Source: Sphingobacterium alimentarium (GTDB lineage: Bacteria; Bacteroidota; Bacteroidia; Sphingobacteriales; Sphingobacteriaceae). From it: a stretch of DNA of 64,000 bases. A program made the position numbers and the translations under genes. The notes under the pieces were generated by a model. It was not told where the DNA came from. It ran no database searches and saw nothing but the letters and a program-made list of their open reading frames with translations. Shown here piece by piece: positions 1 to 8,708 of this stretch (positions are counted from its first letter, which is position 1; each line of letters starts with the position of its first letter). The stretch lies in the NCBI RefSeq assembly GCF_004342685.1, contig NZ_SMBZ01000008.1:23795-87794 (forward strand), written 5' to 3'.

Positions 1-984
1 AAATATATCCTCTTTTGTAGCTGTATGGGCACCTTGGAATATTCCGAGTTCGGTTCCAAAGTGGCTCGCATAAATGGATATATCATTTTTTTGACGTTGG
101 TATCGGACTAGGACATTACCCTGTAATTCATTCTTACCAGTGTTGCCAATGATATAATCAGGAGTGCGGAGACTACCTGCTTTCAATGCTGTTAGCCCGG
201 AGCGATAAGAAAAATGATTTTTCCTGCCTTGGATTTGGCTGTTTAAATATCCGCCTTTTCCATTGCTATGCGCTCCCATATTTATGGACCCACTAAGGGA
301 TTTATTTTGCACTATTGGCGCATCCTCGAGTACGATAAGTCCCGCCAATGCATCAGCACCATATCGAAGTGCTTCGGCATTTTTTAAAATTGAAATTTTC
401 CCATGCCCGAAAGGATCAATTTCCGGAGCATGATCCAAACCCCATTGCTGGCTTTCGTGCCGCGTACCCTGGTTCAATAAAATAATACGATTGCCGTATA
501 ATCCATTAATCATGGGCTTGGCGATGGTGTTTCCCGTGCGTAGTACATTAACCCCAGCGATATCAGCCAAAACATCAGCCAGATTTTTGCCCTGTGATTC
601 TATACGGACATCTGCTTGTAAAGTATGTGCCTGATTTGTCGGGCTTATTTTCTCAATATTGACTTCCTCAAGGGAATTGAATTTAGGTATCAAATAGATC
701 TGGACGATGCTGTCTTTGACTAGATCGACGCTGATTTTGTGCGGCTGATAGGCCACATGAGAAATGTCTAAATTCAGCGTTCCTGAAGACAATCCCCGAA
801 ATTGAAACTCACCTTTATGATTAGACAACACAGTAACTTGATTGCCTATGCCTATATGCGCATGTGCAACTACTTCTTGGCTAACTGCATTGATGATTTT
901 ACCAGTGAGCTGTAGATTGGATTGCGCGTTTGCGGTAATAGCAATCGTAAAAATGTATATAAGTAGAAGTATGTGTCGATTCAT
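1..984 (-). CDS. TonB-dependent outer-membrane receptor, N-terminal part (runs off window)
   Basis: The minus-strand frame is open from an ATG at 984 to the window edge (328 codons). It starts with a signal peptide (MNRHILLLIYIFTIAITANA), followed by a carboxypeptidase-regulatory-like beta-sandwich (about residues 22-100; LTGKIINAVSQEV at its start) and a TonB plug domain (about 120-230, with LADVLADIAGVNVLRTGNTI and later YGADALAGLIVLED). The barrel lies outside the window. The family imports metal chelates, vitamins or glycans through the outer membrane using TonB energy; no SusD partner is visible. The operator-like repeats just upstream suggest metal-dependent control, so a metal or metallophore substrate is an inference. 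The TonB receptor call is firm. Confidence 0.9.
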   Translation of the reverse strand, partial: MNRHILLLIYIFTIAITANAQSNLQLTGKIINAVSQEVVAHAHIGIGNQVTVLSNHKGEFQFRGLSSGTLNLDISHVAYQPHKISVDLVKDSIVQIYLIPKFNSLEEVNIEKISPTNQAHTLQADVRIESQGKNLADVLADIAGVNVLRTGNTIAKPMINGLYGNRIILLNQGTRHESQQWGLDHAPEIDPFGHGKISILKNAEALRYGADALAGLIVLEDAPIVQNKSLSGSINMGAHSNGKGGYLNSQIQGRKNHFSYRSGLTALKAGSLRTPDYIIGNTGKNELQGNVLVRYQRQKNDISIYASHFGTELGIFQGAHTATKEDIF

Positions 985-990
985 ATATTC

Positions 991-1064
991 TGTTGCATTG
1001 TACTGCGCAACAAAATTATAACAAATGCATCAATGTTGCAAATTAAATGCATCAATGTTGCAAA
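991..1064 (-). promoter_or_regulatory. Tandem Fur/Zur-like operator array upstream of the TonB receptor
   Basis: A perfect 20-bp direct repeat, AAATGCATCAATGTTGCAAA, occurs at 1023-1042 and 1045-1064. Each copy contains the 15-mer TGCATCAATGTTGCA (1026-1040 and 1048-1062), an imperfect 7-1-7 inverted repeat with TGCA ends, the geometry known for Fur-family operators. The copies are 22 bp apart, about two helical turns. A third related site with arms TGTTGC (991-996) and GCAACA (1006-1011) abuts the start codon. That this binds a Zur, Fur or Mur protein is inference. Confidence 0.55.
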
Positions 1065-1171
1065 AAGATTTTTCAAAAAGTTTACTTCTTCGGTTTATTG
1101 ACTCACAATTGTACTTCTGGGGTAGTAAAAACAAAAGATAGAATCTTCTGAATGAGAATATAAGTTGAATA

Positions 1172-2821
1172 TTAGCTATTCAACTTATATTTCTTCAGTA
1201 AGAGTATTATAAACACCAATAGAGCAAGCGTAAATAATATCCATGAAAGCAGTGAGATGCCCCAATAGCTTGTCTGCTCGAGTCTAGTTACAATGCACCC
1301 CCCGATAAATAAGGAAGAGGAAACCCAGAGCATACGGTTTAAGGAGTTGTTTCTAAGCTCTTGAGCTCTATATTTTTCAAATTCACGATGCTGCACATCC
1401 ACCTTAAATTCCCCTTGATTGACCCGGTCAATTATCGAAGAAAAAGGTTGAGGTGCTGAGTGGAGCAATCTGCGTATTTCCCAAAGTGTGCCCACATTAT
1501 CTTCCAATATTTTCTGAGGAGAGATACGCTGTGTCGCAATTTTACTGATGTAGGGCTTCACTTTATCCACAATATTAATGCTCGGCGATAATTCCCGTCC
1601 GATGCCTTCCATCAAAACGACACCTTTGACCAGCAAATACACATGTTCGGGCATAATGATGTTGTTGTCATTTAGCAGATGGGAGAATTTGCTGAAAAGA
1701 GCTCTTATATCCAATTCTTCGAGCGAATGAGTATTAATGATGTCCAACATCTCTTGGAAAGCTCGCATGAGCAGCTTTTCATCTTGTATGTCTACGTGCA
1801 AAGCCATTTTTTTGAGGGTATTAACCAATCGCTGCGCATCTTTATAAATAAAATAAACGACAAAATCCTCCAGCAAATCTTTGTCATTCGGAGACATTTT
1901 GGCTACTGCCCCCAAGTCGATGAATGCAATTTTGCCGGATGGCGTGACAAAGATATTTCCAGGATGTGGGTCGGCATGGAAGAAACCATGCTCCAGCATT
2001 TGCTTCAAATACAGATTAAAGCACTTATCCAGGATATCTTCAGGATGCTGCTGCTGCGCGATAATGGCTTCTTTATCATTAATCTTGACCCCATCAATGA
2101 AGGATATACAAAGCAGATTGTCATTGCTCAATTCTGGATATACCTGCATGGTTATGATATCGGGATTCTCCCTAAAATTGCGGGCAAAAAGCTGAATGTT
2201 TTTTTGCTCATTGATGAAGGAAAGCTCTTCTTGCAAGCTCTTGGCAAAAGCGTCAAACACATGTTTAAGATTGATTTCCCTAACTACAGAATAATAGTTG
2301 GTAAGCAACTCTATGATGTCCTTCATCAGAAGGAGGTCCGCATGTACGATATCCTTGATGCCCGAACGTTTGACTTTTAGAATGACCTGTTCGCCCGTCT
2401 GCAGTTTAGCTTTGTATGTTTGAGCGATTGAAGCAGACGCAATCGGCGTATTGTCTATTTCGGAGAAATAGTCTGGCACAGAGATTTGTAATTCACTCTC
2501 GATGTGCGCTATTAAATCAATCTCTTCCGGCAGCACATTGTCCTGCAACTTTTTGAATTCTTTAATTAAAGCTATAGGAAATAAATCCTCACGGGTAGAC
2601 AGCGTTTGTCCAAACTTGATGTAGGTCGGTCCCAACTCTTCGATGGCACGCCTTACCCGCTCATAGAAAGCAGTATCTTGAATATGTTTATTGTCGCTGC
2701 CTTCAGCATTGTTGTTGTCCAGTTTGGCTTTAAAATCTTCAAATCCATATTTCGTAAGGATCTGCATCAGCTTGGCAGCTCTCTTGATTTTTGCTTTTTG
2801 TCTATCTAATATGCCCTCCAT
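1172..2821 (-). CDS. UbiB/ABC1-family atypical kinase (AarF-like)
   Basis: This 549-aa protein belongs to the ABC1/UbiB atypical kinase family, which has been linked to quinone biosynthesis and lipid handling at the inner membrane. Family features are the KxGQ motif (KFGQ, residues 69-72), the alanine-rich nucleotide loop (ASASIAQ, about 128-134), the invariant lysine in ILKVKRSG (K149), the catalytic segment FFHADPHPGNIF (about 280) and the metal-binding IDLGAVA (about 300). Two hydrophobic segments at the C-terminus (about 505-545) look like the usual membrane anchor. The length is normal. This organism makes menaquinone, so a role in quinone metabolism is plausible but not shown. The gene is transcribed alone. 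Confidence 0.9.
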   Translation of the reverse strand: MEGILDRQKAKIKRAAKLMQILTKYGFEDFKAKLDNNNAEGSDNKHIQDTAFYERVRRAIEELGPTYIKFGQTLSTREDLFPIALIKEFKKLQDNVLPEEIDLIAHIESELQISVPDYFSEIDNTPIASASIAQTYKAKLQTGEQVILKVKRSGIKDIVHADLLLMKDIIELLTNYYSVVREINLKHVFDAFAKSLQEELSFINEQKNIQLFARNFRENPDIITMQVYPELSNDNLLCISFIDGVKINDKEAIIAQQQHPEDILDKCFNLYLKQMLEHGFFHADPHPGNIFVTPSGKIAFIDLGAVAKMSPNDKDLLEDFVVYFIYKDAQRLVNTLKKMALHVDIQDEKLLMRAFQEMLDIINTHSLEELDIRALFSKFSHLLNDNNIIMPEHVYLLVKGVVLMEGIGRELSPSINIVDKVKPYISKIATQRISPQKILEDNVGTLWEIRRLLHSAPQPFSSIIDRVNQGEFKVDVQHREFEKYRAQELRNNSLNRMLWVSSSLFIGGCIVTRLEQTSYWGISLLSWILFTLALLVFIILLLKKYKLNS

Positions 2822-2987
2822 TATAGATGCGATTGATTTATACTAAAATACAATAATTCAGACAAGGATTATGTCCTTTTCCCTGATTTCTTCCGTTTAA
2901 AAACACGTAGATGGAATTTTTAGTTTTTAAAGATTTTGGGATAAGTATTCTAAAACTCACAGCAACTCCCATACAAACACTTAAAAT

Positions 2988-3101
2988 GTCGCCTCACAAA
3001 ATTTCACGAAAGAGTAGGTATAGTGATACATTGTTGTGAAATTTTTAAGCGACGATTTTTTGAACACTTTTTTTAAAAAAAGTGTTATGCCTCCGCGGCA
3101 T
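2988..3101. repeat. Cluster of three palindromes in the 2822-3148 intergenic gap
   Basis: The 327-bp gap has no convincing gene. It holds a long imperfect inverted repeat (GTCGC plus AAAATTTCAC at 2988-3007 against GTGAAATTTTT plus GCGAC at 3036-3053) followed by a T run, then a perfect 24-bp palindrome (3063-3086: AACAC, seven T, seven A, GTGTT), then ATGCC-tccgc-GGCAT (3087-3101). It lies between the stop of the barrel gene and the start of the ABC1 kinase gene, both minus strand. It could be a terminator, a leader structure or a small palindromic repeat element. Confidence 0.45.
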
Positions 3102-3148
3102 AGAGCGGAACAATATAAATATTTGTGCTACTAAAAGAACTTTTTGTA

Positions 3149-4159
3149 TTACTTCTTCCAAAGCGATTGATCAAATCGATAGCGAAGAGTAAAGGCCTGT
3201 TGATTATCCACACCACCTTGACGAAAATGGAAAGAAGCGGTAAATTTACCATCAATATGCTTTCCTTTGAAAGGTATCCAGCCCAGATCTAATCGATTGT
3301 ATTTATCACGGTGATAGAATGAATCGCCATAGGGTAAATTGATTGCATCGCCCAAATAAAGGGTATTGTGCACAAAGAAATTTCTGTAACCAAGATGTAT
3401 ATTGTTAATAAAGGCTTTGCTTTGGTTGCTGTAATCTGTTCGTACACGGTCAAACCCCAATACTGCACCTGCATCCACGGTCAACGAATCCAAGAATGTA
3501 TTTTCACTAAAATCCAGTCCTAAGCGCAAAACAAGTACCGCATTGTCCTGAATATGCACATCAGGATCTTCAACGCTTGTCAGTGCATTATGGTACAGTG
3601 CTCCATCATTCGCTAGATAAGCTTTTCCAAATTTGTAATGCCCGGATATACCGACTATAAATCTTTCCCTATTTGCTGTACCTTGTTTACTCAACCAGTC
3701 AATAAAAACCGCTTGATGGAAGGTTTGGCTTTTGTAATTAAAATACATGCCTTCGATATTGGGCCGATCATAGTGTAGGGTATCCGAGAGCACAAGTAAG
3801 GGTATGTTTTTTAGTTTTTCGTGTCGCGGAATGAATCCAATGCCAAAATCAATGCGCTCTGTATTGTAATTATAGTAAGCTATGGGGTTAACTTTCTTTT
3901 TGTTTTCAGAATTAATTCCAAAATCTTGATTATAATGTATTCCTCCTACAACTTGGTGGGTTTGATCCAGCTTAAGGTAAAGTTGAGGCGAAAGTGTTGT
4001 TCCAAAAAACGTTTTATCGATAGTGTGAGGTGCTTTGTACTCTCTATTGTCAGCATATCCAAAGAAATCGATTTTAGTCCCCACTTCTTGGGCAAAAACT
4101 TGAGCTGAACAGGAAAATAAAAAAATAAGTATGGTGACTCCGATGTATGATAAATTCAT
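3149..4159 (-). CDS. Secreted hypothetical protein, probable outer-membrane beta-barrel
   Basis: The protein has 336 aa. Residues 1-23 form a clear signal peptide ending SAQVFAQ. The remainder is rich in aromatic residues and alternating hydrophobic/polar stretches (for example YIDFGIGFIPR-type strands), and it ends in WKK after an aromatic-rich strand, consistent with a transmembrane beta-barrel in the outer membrane. No catalytic motif or named family is recognised. It is transcribed alone and is separated by about 55 bp from the crcB gene upstream. Function is unknown; the barrel assignment rests on composition only. Confidence 0.7.
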   Translation of the reverse strand: MNLSYIGVTILIFLFSCSAQVFAQEVGTKIDFFGYADNREYKAPHTIDKTFFGTTLSPQLYLKLDQTHQVVGGIHYNQDFGINSENKKKVNPIAYYNYNTERIDFGIGFIPRHEKLKNIPLLVLSDTLHYDRPNIEGMYFNYKSQTFHQAVFIDWLSKQGTANRERFIVGISGHYKFGKAYLANDGALYHNALTSVEDPDVHIQDNAVLVLRLGLDFSENTFLDSLTVDAGAVLGFDRVRTDYSNQSKAFINNIHLGYRNFFVHNTLYLGDAINLPYGDSFYHRDKYNRLDLGWIPFKGKHIDGKFTASFHFRQGGVDNQQAFTLRYRFDQSLWKK

Positions 4160-4215
4160 GTTTTATGGTTTTGACAAAAATAGAAAAAGTTCACCTAAAA
4201 AATTAATCGTGCTTT

Positions 4216-4593
4216 TCAGTACCATTTGCAGATATTAAGCCCTAACCACATGGCTAATAGTCCAATAAAAATACTTGCACCGATATATAAAAATGCTGTC
4301 AACGTATGGCCCGATTGAAATAAATGTATGTTTTCTGCGGAGAAAGCTGAAAATGTTGTATATCCTCCACAAAAGCCCGTGATGAGCAGGAAATTCAATT
4401 GCGGATTCGACAAATACTGTCGTTCAAAAAGTCCTAATATCAACCCTATTAGCAAACATCCCACGATATTAACCACAAATGTGCCTATAGGAAACGTCGA
4501 TTGAAAATACTTATTCAGAAGAAAGGAAGTAAGGTAGCGACATATACTACCAAGTCCGCCTCCAAGACCCACCAGAATAATTGTTTTTATCAT
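4216..4593 (-). CDS. crcB: Fluoride channel CrcB/FluC
   Basis: This 125-aa four-helix membrane protein exports fluoride as a dual-topology dimer. Signatures of the family are GGGLGSICRYLTSF near the N-terminus, the channel asparagine in GTFVVNIVGC, and GFCGGYTTFSAFSAE, which carries the phenylalanines and the central Na+ site. An ATG nine codons upstream (4620) is in frame, but the protein normally begins at MIKTII, so 4593 is chosen. The gene lies about 115 bp behind the ABC ATPase gene. No fluoride riboswitch could be recognised in that gap. A single copy is usual for a homodimeric Fluc. Confidence 0.93.
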   Translation of the reverse strand: MIKTIILVGLGGGLGSICRYLTSFLLNKYFQSTFPIGTFVVNIVGCLLIGLILGLFERQYLSNPQLNFLLITGFCGGYTTFSAFSAENIHLFQSGHTLTAFLYIGASIFIGLLAMWLGLNICKWY

Positions 4594-4707
4594 GATTATA
4601 TTCGTGTTATGAGGTTGCAAATAATCCTTACGAATATAAAAAAACTAAGCAATAGGATGCGATATAATTGTGTGATAGGGTTAATCTGTGAAAGTTCTAG
4701 TTATTTC

Positions 4708-5391
4708 CTACTCATCAAAAGTTCCTTCGGGCACGTAAAACGTTTCTAAATCTTTCTTCGTATGTATGCTTCGGCATCCTCCATTCTGCAGTAGAACAAT
4801 TCTGCTGGCGATATCCAACACGGAATTGTAATGGTGATCTGATATAATAAATCCTTTGTCTGGGAGATGGGTACGGATGAGCTGCTGTATTTTTTCTTTC
4901 ATATGCGGAGCTACCCCAGAGAAAGGTTCGTCCAGCAAGTAAAAGTCAGCATCCTGCTGAAGCAGCAGCATGAGTTCCAGATAGCGCTGTTCCCCTACAG
5001 AAAGTTCCGCAATTTTTTGATTAATTACTTTTCGGATTATTTCATCTTGTGATAGAGTTTCCCTTTTGCTAGCGTCTTTGATCATTAAGCGAATTACTTG
5101 CTTCACATGTAGATAGCTGGGCATAAATTTATGCTGAGGTAGATAGCAGACTTCTTTCGATAGATAACCTTTGGTATAACGCTTGTCGTTAATCTTTATA
5201 TATCCAAAATTCGGTTTGACGGTGCCAAATATGATTTTCATTAACGTGGATTTGCCGCAACCATTTCTTCCCAGTAAGGCTACAACTTCCCCTGCATGAC
5301 ACTGGATGTAGACACCCGTCAGCACGGGTTCAGAAACATCATAAGAAAACGCGATTGAATCTGCGTACAGTTGTTTTATAGTACCGTCCAT
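4708..5391 (-). CDS. ABC transporter ATP-binding protein
   Basis: A stand-alone nucleotide-binding domain of 227 aa. Walker A is GRNGCGKST (residues 41-49), the signature is LSVGEQ (130-135, a variant of LSGGQ), Walker B is FYLLDEP (150-156), and the switch histidine is in ISDHH (about 190-194). It drives transport by ATP hydrolysis on the cytoplasmic face. Its start overlaps the end of the preceding 90-aa membrane-protein gene by 16 bp, so the two are translated together and probably form one complex. No full-length permease gene is nearby, which is odd. The substrate cannot be inferred. Confidence 0.88.
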   Translation of the reverse strand: MDGTIKQLYADSIAFSYDVSEPVLTGVYIQCHAGEVVALLGRNGCGKSTLMKIIFGTVKPNFGYIKINDKRYTKGYLSKEVCYLPQHKFMPSYLHVKQVIRLMIKDASKRETLSQDEIIRKVINQKIAELSVGEQRYLELMLLLQQDADFYLLDEPFSGVAPHMKEKIQQLIRTHLPDKGFIISDHHYNSVLDIASRIVLLQNGGCRSIHTKKDLETFYVPEGTFDE

Positions 5392-5648
5392 AGTATAGCA
5401 TAGCCTAAGAGTCCAAAGAATAAGTTGATAAAGAAAGTTCCCAATATCATGCTGGACTTGCTGTAACCAATATTAAGGTATAGAATCCAGCTGTTACGAT
5501 AAAAATATTGATAAAGAAATGCGGTGCAAAAGTATCCAAATGTAGCAAATACAAAAGGGTAGTAGGTTGGATTAGCAATACTCAATACCGCAGAAATAGG
5601 GATATTGACAGGTAATAATTGTCGATAGGCAAACCAGTAAATTCTCAT
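5376..5648 (-). CDS. Small integral membrane protein, probable partner of the ABC ATPase
   Basis: This 90-aa protein is almost wholly hydrophobic, with about three membrane helices (residues 12-30, 33-48 and 65-88) and very aromatic loops (FLYQYFYRNSWILYLNIGY). It resembles no named family that I recognise. Its 3' end overlaps the ATPase start by 16 bp, which argues for a stoichiometric partner. It is too short for an ordinary ABC permease half (five or more helices), so either it oligomerises, the ATPase has another partner elsewhere, or it is a regulator. The promoter region is short (about 115 bp to the terminator hairpin). Confidence 0.7.
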   Translation of the reverse strand: MRIYWFAYRQLLPVNIPISAVLSIANPTYYPFVFATFGYFCTAFLYQYFYRNSWILYLNIGYSKSSMILGTFFINLFFGLLGYAILWTVL

Positions 5649-5720
5649 AACTTTAGGTGAATGACCTTAAGTTATAAAAATGCATCACGCGATTTTATTT
5701 TTTCACAATATTTAACACAA

Positions 5721-5757
5721 ATACAAAGAGCCATCGGGTGAGGATGGCTCTTTGTAT
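5721..5757 (-). terminator. Rho-independent terminator after the UbiD-family gene
   Basis: A 15-bp perfect stem (ATACAAAGAGCCATC against GATGGCTCTTTGTAT, loop of 7) lies just past the stop codon of the UbiD-family gene and is followed by a T-rich stretch on the minus strand. Confidence 0.85.
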
Positions 5758-5763
5758 AATAAA

Positions 5764-7602
5764 TTATATTATTCCTTGCAGAGAAGCGCCTTTGACGCCT
5801 AAGCGTTCAATATTACGCTCCACGGTTTCATCTTTTATTAAGTCAGGTGCATGATGCGGTTTGCGTCGCGCATCGATAATGACCGGACCTTGACATCCCC
5901 AATGTTTGAATTGGGTGAATGACTTGATGCCGTAAATATCATATGCAGGATTAGATTTTGTAAATGTTTCCCACACAAAATTGTTTTCATTGGCACTTGC
6001 AAAGTCTGCATTGTTGACTAATACAATCAGTTGAATGCCTTCAAAATTTACGTACTTAGCTGCAGAGGTCCAATCTTCCAACACCTTTTCCTCGTTTGCA
6101 TACGTTGTAAAATCGGCACCTTCTACGACCAAAATTCCCGGTAGGGCCAGTTTGGCTTTGTTGAAAGGTCGCGGTAAGTCGAGGGAGGCAGAAATCTCTT
6201 TGGCCAATTCTCTTTTTTTAGCACCCGCAGCAGCTATTACCACCTTCGAACCCGCATTCAACCCATCACCCGTATAGTCTAAGGTATCGATAGTGGTATT
6301 GGTTTGAAAATGCAGATCACGGGTCAAATCGATGCGTTCCAATATATGTGTGAAAAATCCTTCTACATCATGAATATCCAATTGCGGATTATCTTCTGCT
6401 GCCGCAATAAATAAGTATTTCGCTAGGCTCAATTGATTTTTACCCAATACTTGATTGGCGATGGTAAGGATTTCCTGTGGTCTTTGGACTTGTTGGTAAG
6501 GTGTGTATGACTCACGGCCAATAGCAAATAAGAGTGGGTGTACGCCTGCTGCATCGACGGCATGTACGGCTTTTAGGCCATTAATTTCCTGAGGAATAGC
6601 AGAACCTGTAATCTCATGTATCAAAGCGCCAAAGCTCGTGTCTTCTTGCGGAGGACGTCCTACAACGGTAAATGACCAGATAGGATACTTTTTATGGTAC
6701 ACATTGTGCACCTTCATTAGTGGGAAATCGTGAACCAAGCTGTAATAACCGATATGATCCCCAAAAGGCCCTTCGGGTTTATTCTCATTTGGATAGACCG
6801 TTCCTGTTATCACAAAGTCCGCATCTGCGGAAATACAGAACCCTTCATCATCGTAGAAATAGCGGAAGCGTCTATTACCCAGTGCACCTGCAAAAATCAT
6901 TTCGGAAAGGCCTTCTGGCAATGGCATCACCGCAGATAATGGATGGGAAGGAGGACCTCCTACGAAAACACTCACTTTTAGCGGTTTGCCTAAGGCATTG
7001 GCTTTCTGCTGATGTACACCTATTCCGCGGTGTAACTGATAGTGCAGACCGATCTCTTTATCCTGTACATAGTCATTTCCAGATAACTGTATACGGTACA
7101 TACCTAGATTGGCTTTCATAATGCCGGGCTTGGAAATGTCTTCGGTGTATACTTGAGGCATCGTGACAAATGCTCCGCCATCCATGGGCCAGTTGACTAT
7201 CTGAGGTAGTTTACTGATTTGTGTTTTGCCATAGAGAATCGGGGCTCCAGACTTTTTTTTCCAGGGAAGCGCACCTAAAGCTACAGCCGAGGAACCGATA
7301 TATTGAAAGGGATTTTTAAGTACGGCGGTAGGATCCATTTTCACATCAACCAATTTTTTGATGTGGTCTAGGGTGTCCCGAAACATGAATTTCGAGCGTT
7401 CTAAAGTACCAAATAAGTTGGATACAGCTGGAAATTCAGAACCTTTGATGTTCTCAAATAACAAAGCAGGACCTTGGGCATCGTATACACGCATGTGTAT
7501 GGCTGCCATCTCCAAATGAGGGTCTACTTCTTCTTTGATGCGTACTAAATGACCGTGTTTTTCTAAATCAGCTACACAGGCTGCTAAACTAGGGTATCCC
7601 AT
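5764..7602 (-). CDS. UbiD-family prenylated-FMN decarboxylase, probably menaquinone pathway
   Basis: The 612-aa protein is a UbiD-like (de)carboxylase, which uses prenylated FMN to decarboxylate aromatic or unsaturated acids. It begins MGYPSLAACVADLEKHGHLV, typical of the family, and contains the conserved FGDHIGYYS and EGPFGDH region with the catalytic acidic residues, and PQVYTEDISKPG. It is longer than E. coli UbiD (497 aa), as is usual for Bacteroidota forms. Because mqnC of the futalosine route is also present in this window and ubiquinone is not made by this phylum, the substrate is probably 1,4-dihydroxy-6-naphthoate or a prenylated derivative; this is inference. It follows the SDR gene by 63 bp. 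Confidence 0.85.
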   Translation of the reverse strand: MGYPSLAACVADLEKHGHLVRIKEEVDPHLEMAAIHMRVYDAQGPALLFENIKGSEFPAVSNLFGTLERSKFMFRDTLDHIKKLVDVKMDPTAVLKNPFQYIGSSAVALGALPWKKKSGAPILYGKTQISKLPQIVNWPMDGGAFVTMPQVYTEDISKPGIMKANLGMYRIQLSGNDYVQDKEIGLHYQLHRGIGVHQQKANALGKPLKVSVFVGGPPSHPLSAVMPLPEGLSEMIFAGALGNRRFRYFYDDEGFCISADADFVITGTVYPNENKPEGPFGDHIGYYSLVHDFPLMKVHNVYHKKYPIWSFTVVGRPPQEDTSFGALIHEITGSAIPQEINGLKAVHAVDAAGVHPLLFAIGRESYTPYQQVQRPQEILTIANQVLGKNQLSLAKYLFIAAAEDNPQLDIHDVEGFFTHILERIDLTRDLHFQTNTTIDTLDYTGDGLNAGSKVVIAAAGAKKRELAKEISASLDLPRPFNKAKLALPGILVVEGADFTTYANEEKVLEDWTSAAKYVNFEGIQLIVLVNNADFASANENNFVWETFTKSNPAYDIYGIKSFTQFKHWGCQGPVIIDARRKPHHAPDLIKDETVERNIERLGVKGASLQGII

Positions 7603-7625
7603 GATTTTCGTAGTCTTTGTGAACT

Positions 7626-7633
7626 ACAAAAAT
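7626..7633 (-). promoter_or_regulatory. Probable -7 promoter element for the UbiD-family gene
   Basis: On the minus strand the sequence TATTTTTG matches the Bacteroidota -7 consensus TAnnTTTG, 24 bp before the ATG at 7602. No strong -33 TTG is evident. Confidence 0.4.
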
Positions 7634-7665
7634 AGCAGATTATTTGACTTTATCGGTGATAGACG

Positions 7666-8526
7666 TTAAATGCTTTCTAAGGCTGACCACCTGATAGGCG
7701 AAGTAACTTTTTTCCATTTGAAATTATCCAGGTCTTCCCGTTCACACAGTTCGACGATATATTGAGCGTACTGATCGTAGGGGATACCGGATAGATACTT
7801 GTTGCACCACTTCACTAGCGGCTTATTATGGATAGGCACGATGGTATGTCTTTTATTATTCCCATACTTCTCCTCATACAACAACATAAGCTCTTCGAGT
7901 TCATAGGTTTGATTTCCCGAAAATTCAATGTTAGTATTTATATATTGCACAGACCAATCCGTTTTGCGCAGCCAGTCCATTAGATCGGGTAACTTAACAG
8001 GATTAACTTGAATTTTTTTGTGAGGTTTGTAAAGATAGATAAAACGCCTTTGAAGCATTTTGCGCATAAACTCTTCAAAGGAAGTGCCTTGACCGATAGC
8101 AATATCTTTCAGCACGATGGTGTAATTAACTTCCGTTTCTTTAAAAAGTTTTTCTACCGCCCTCAGGTATTTACGATCATAGATGGTACCTATATATACG
8201 ATGCGGTTGCAAGCGTTGCGTTGTGAAAACTGTATAAAATTACGAAGGGACAGCAACTCATAATTGGCACCCACGTGATCATAGAGCTCGGGTGACTGGG
8301 TGAAATAGAAAGCCACCTCGCATTGAGGTAGTGTGAAAGTTACTTTATCGGGATTATACCGTATCATATCTAAATTATGCAATTGTGCATTGACCTTGCC
8401 TTTGATTTTTTTTGTCAAAAGATGGGCATCCCGCACAATACCGTGGACCAAGTTGTGATCGTCTTGAAGATATATTAAACTCGATTTTCCCAAATAGGAG
8501 TTAAGTCCACAAACTAATATATTCAT
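7666..8526 (-). CDS. NAD(P)-binding SDR-like protein (NmrA/epimerase type)
   Basis: The 286-aa protein starts with MNILVCGLNSYLGKSSLIYL, a beta-alpha nucleotide-binding start where the usual GxxGxxG is reduced to GLNSYLG. Later segments RIVYIGTIYD and the GQGTSFEEFMRKMLQRR region match the extended/atypical SDR pattern of NmrA-like and epimerase-like proteins, and the end (residues 200-286) is a substrate-binding portion. The in-frame ATG at 8649 is too far upstream and would overlap the promoter region of the divergent cryptochrome gene, so 8526 is chosen. The gene is divergent from the cryptochrome; related SDR genes often accompany photolyase genes in this phylum. Substrate unknown. Confidence 0.72.
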   Translation of the reverse strand: MNILVCGLNSYLGKSSLIYLQDDHNLVHGIVRDAHLLTKKIKGKVNAQLHNLDMIRYNPDKVTFTLPQCEVAFYFTQSPELYDHVGANYELLSLRNFIQFSQRNACNRIVYIGTIYDRKYLRAVEKLFKETEVNYTIVLKDIAIGQGTSFEEFMRKMLQRRFIYLYKPHKKIQVNPVKLPDLMDWLRKTDWSVQYINTNIEFSGNQTYELEELMLLYEEKYGNNKRHTIVPIHNKPLVKWCNKYLSGIPYDQYAQYIVELCEREDLDNFKWKKVTSPIRWSALESI

Positions 8527-8708
8527 TTCTATTCCCGCACTAATTTCATTTATAATTATAACCTCAGGTTGCCTTATTTTGTTTTTCCAAATATTGTTAG
8601 AATTGTGTAAATATTGGATATGTTTTGAATCTTTATCGTTATAAAACAATATCTTTACGAAGTAACAATTCTAGATCTAGATCTAGGGGGACTTCGCAAG
8701 ATTTTATA

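Noticed and set aside
4594..4707. Possible fluoride riboswitch in front of crcB
   Set aside because: The leader is AT-rich, and I could not find the conserved fluoride-aptamer pairing or a stem-plus-T-run switch.
6720..7121. A long open frame antisense to the UbiD-family gene (133 codons)
   Set aside because: It runs entirely opposite the well-supported UbiD gene, with no promoter and a composition that mirrors that gene's codons.
8671..8686. CTAGATCTAGATCTAG as an operator for the SDR/cryptochrome pair
   Set aside because: It is a simple tandem hexamer palindrome; no second copy or known regulator motif supports function.
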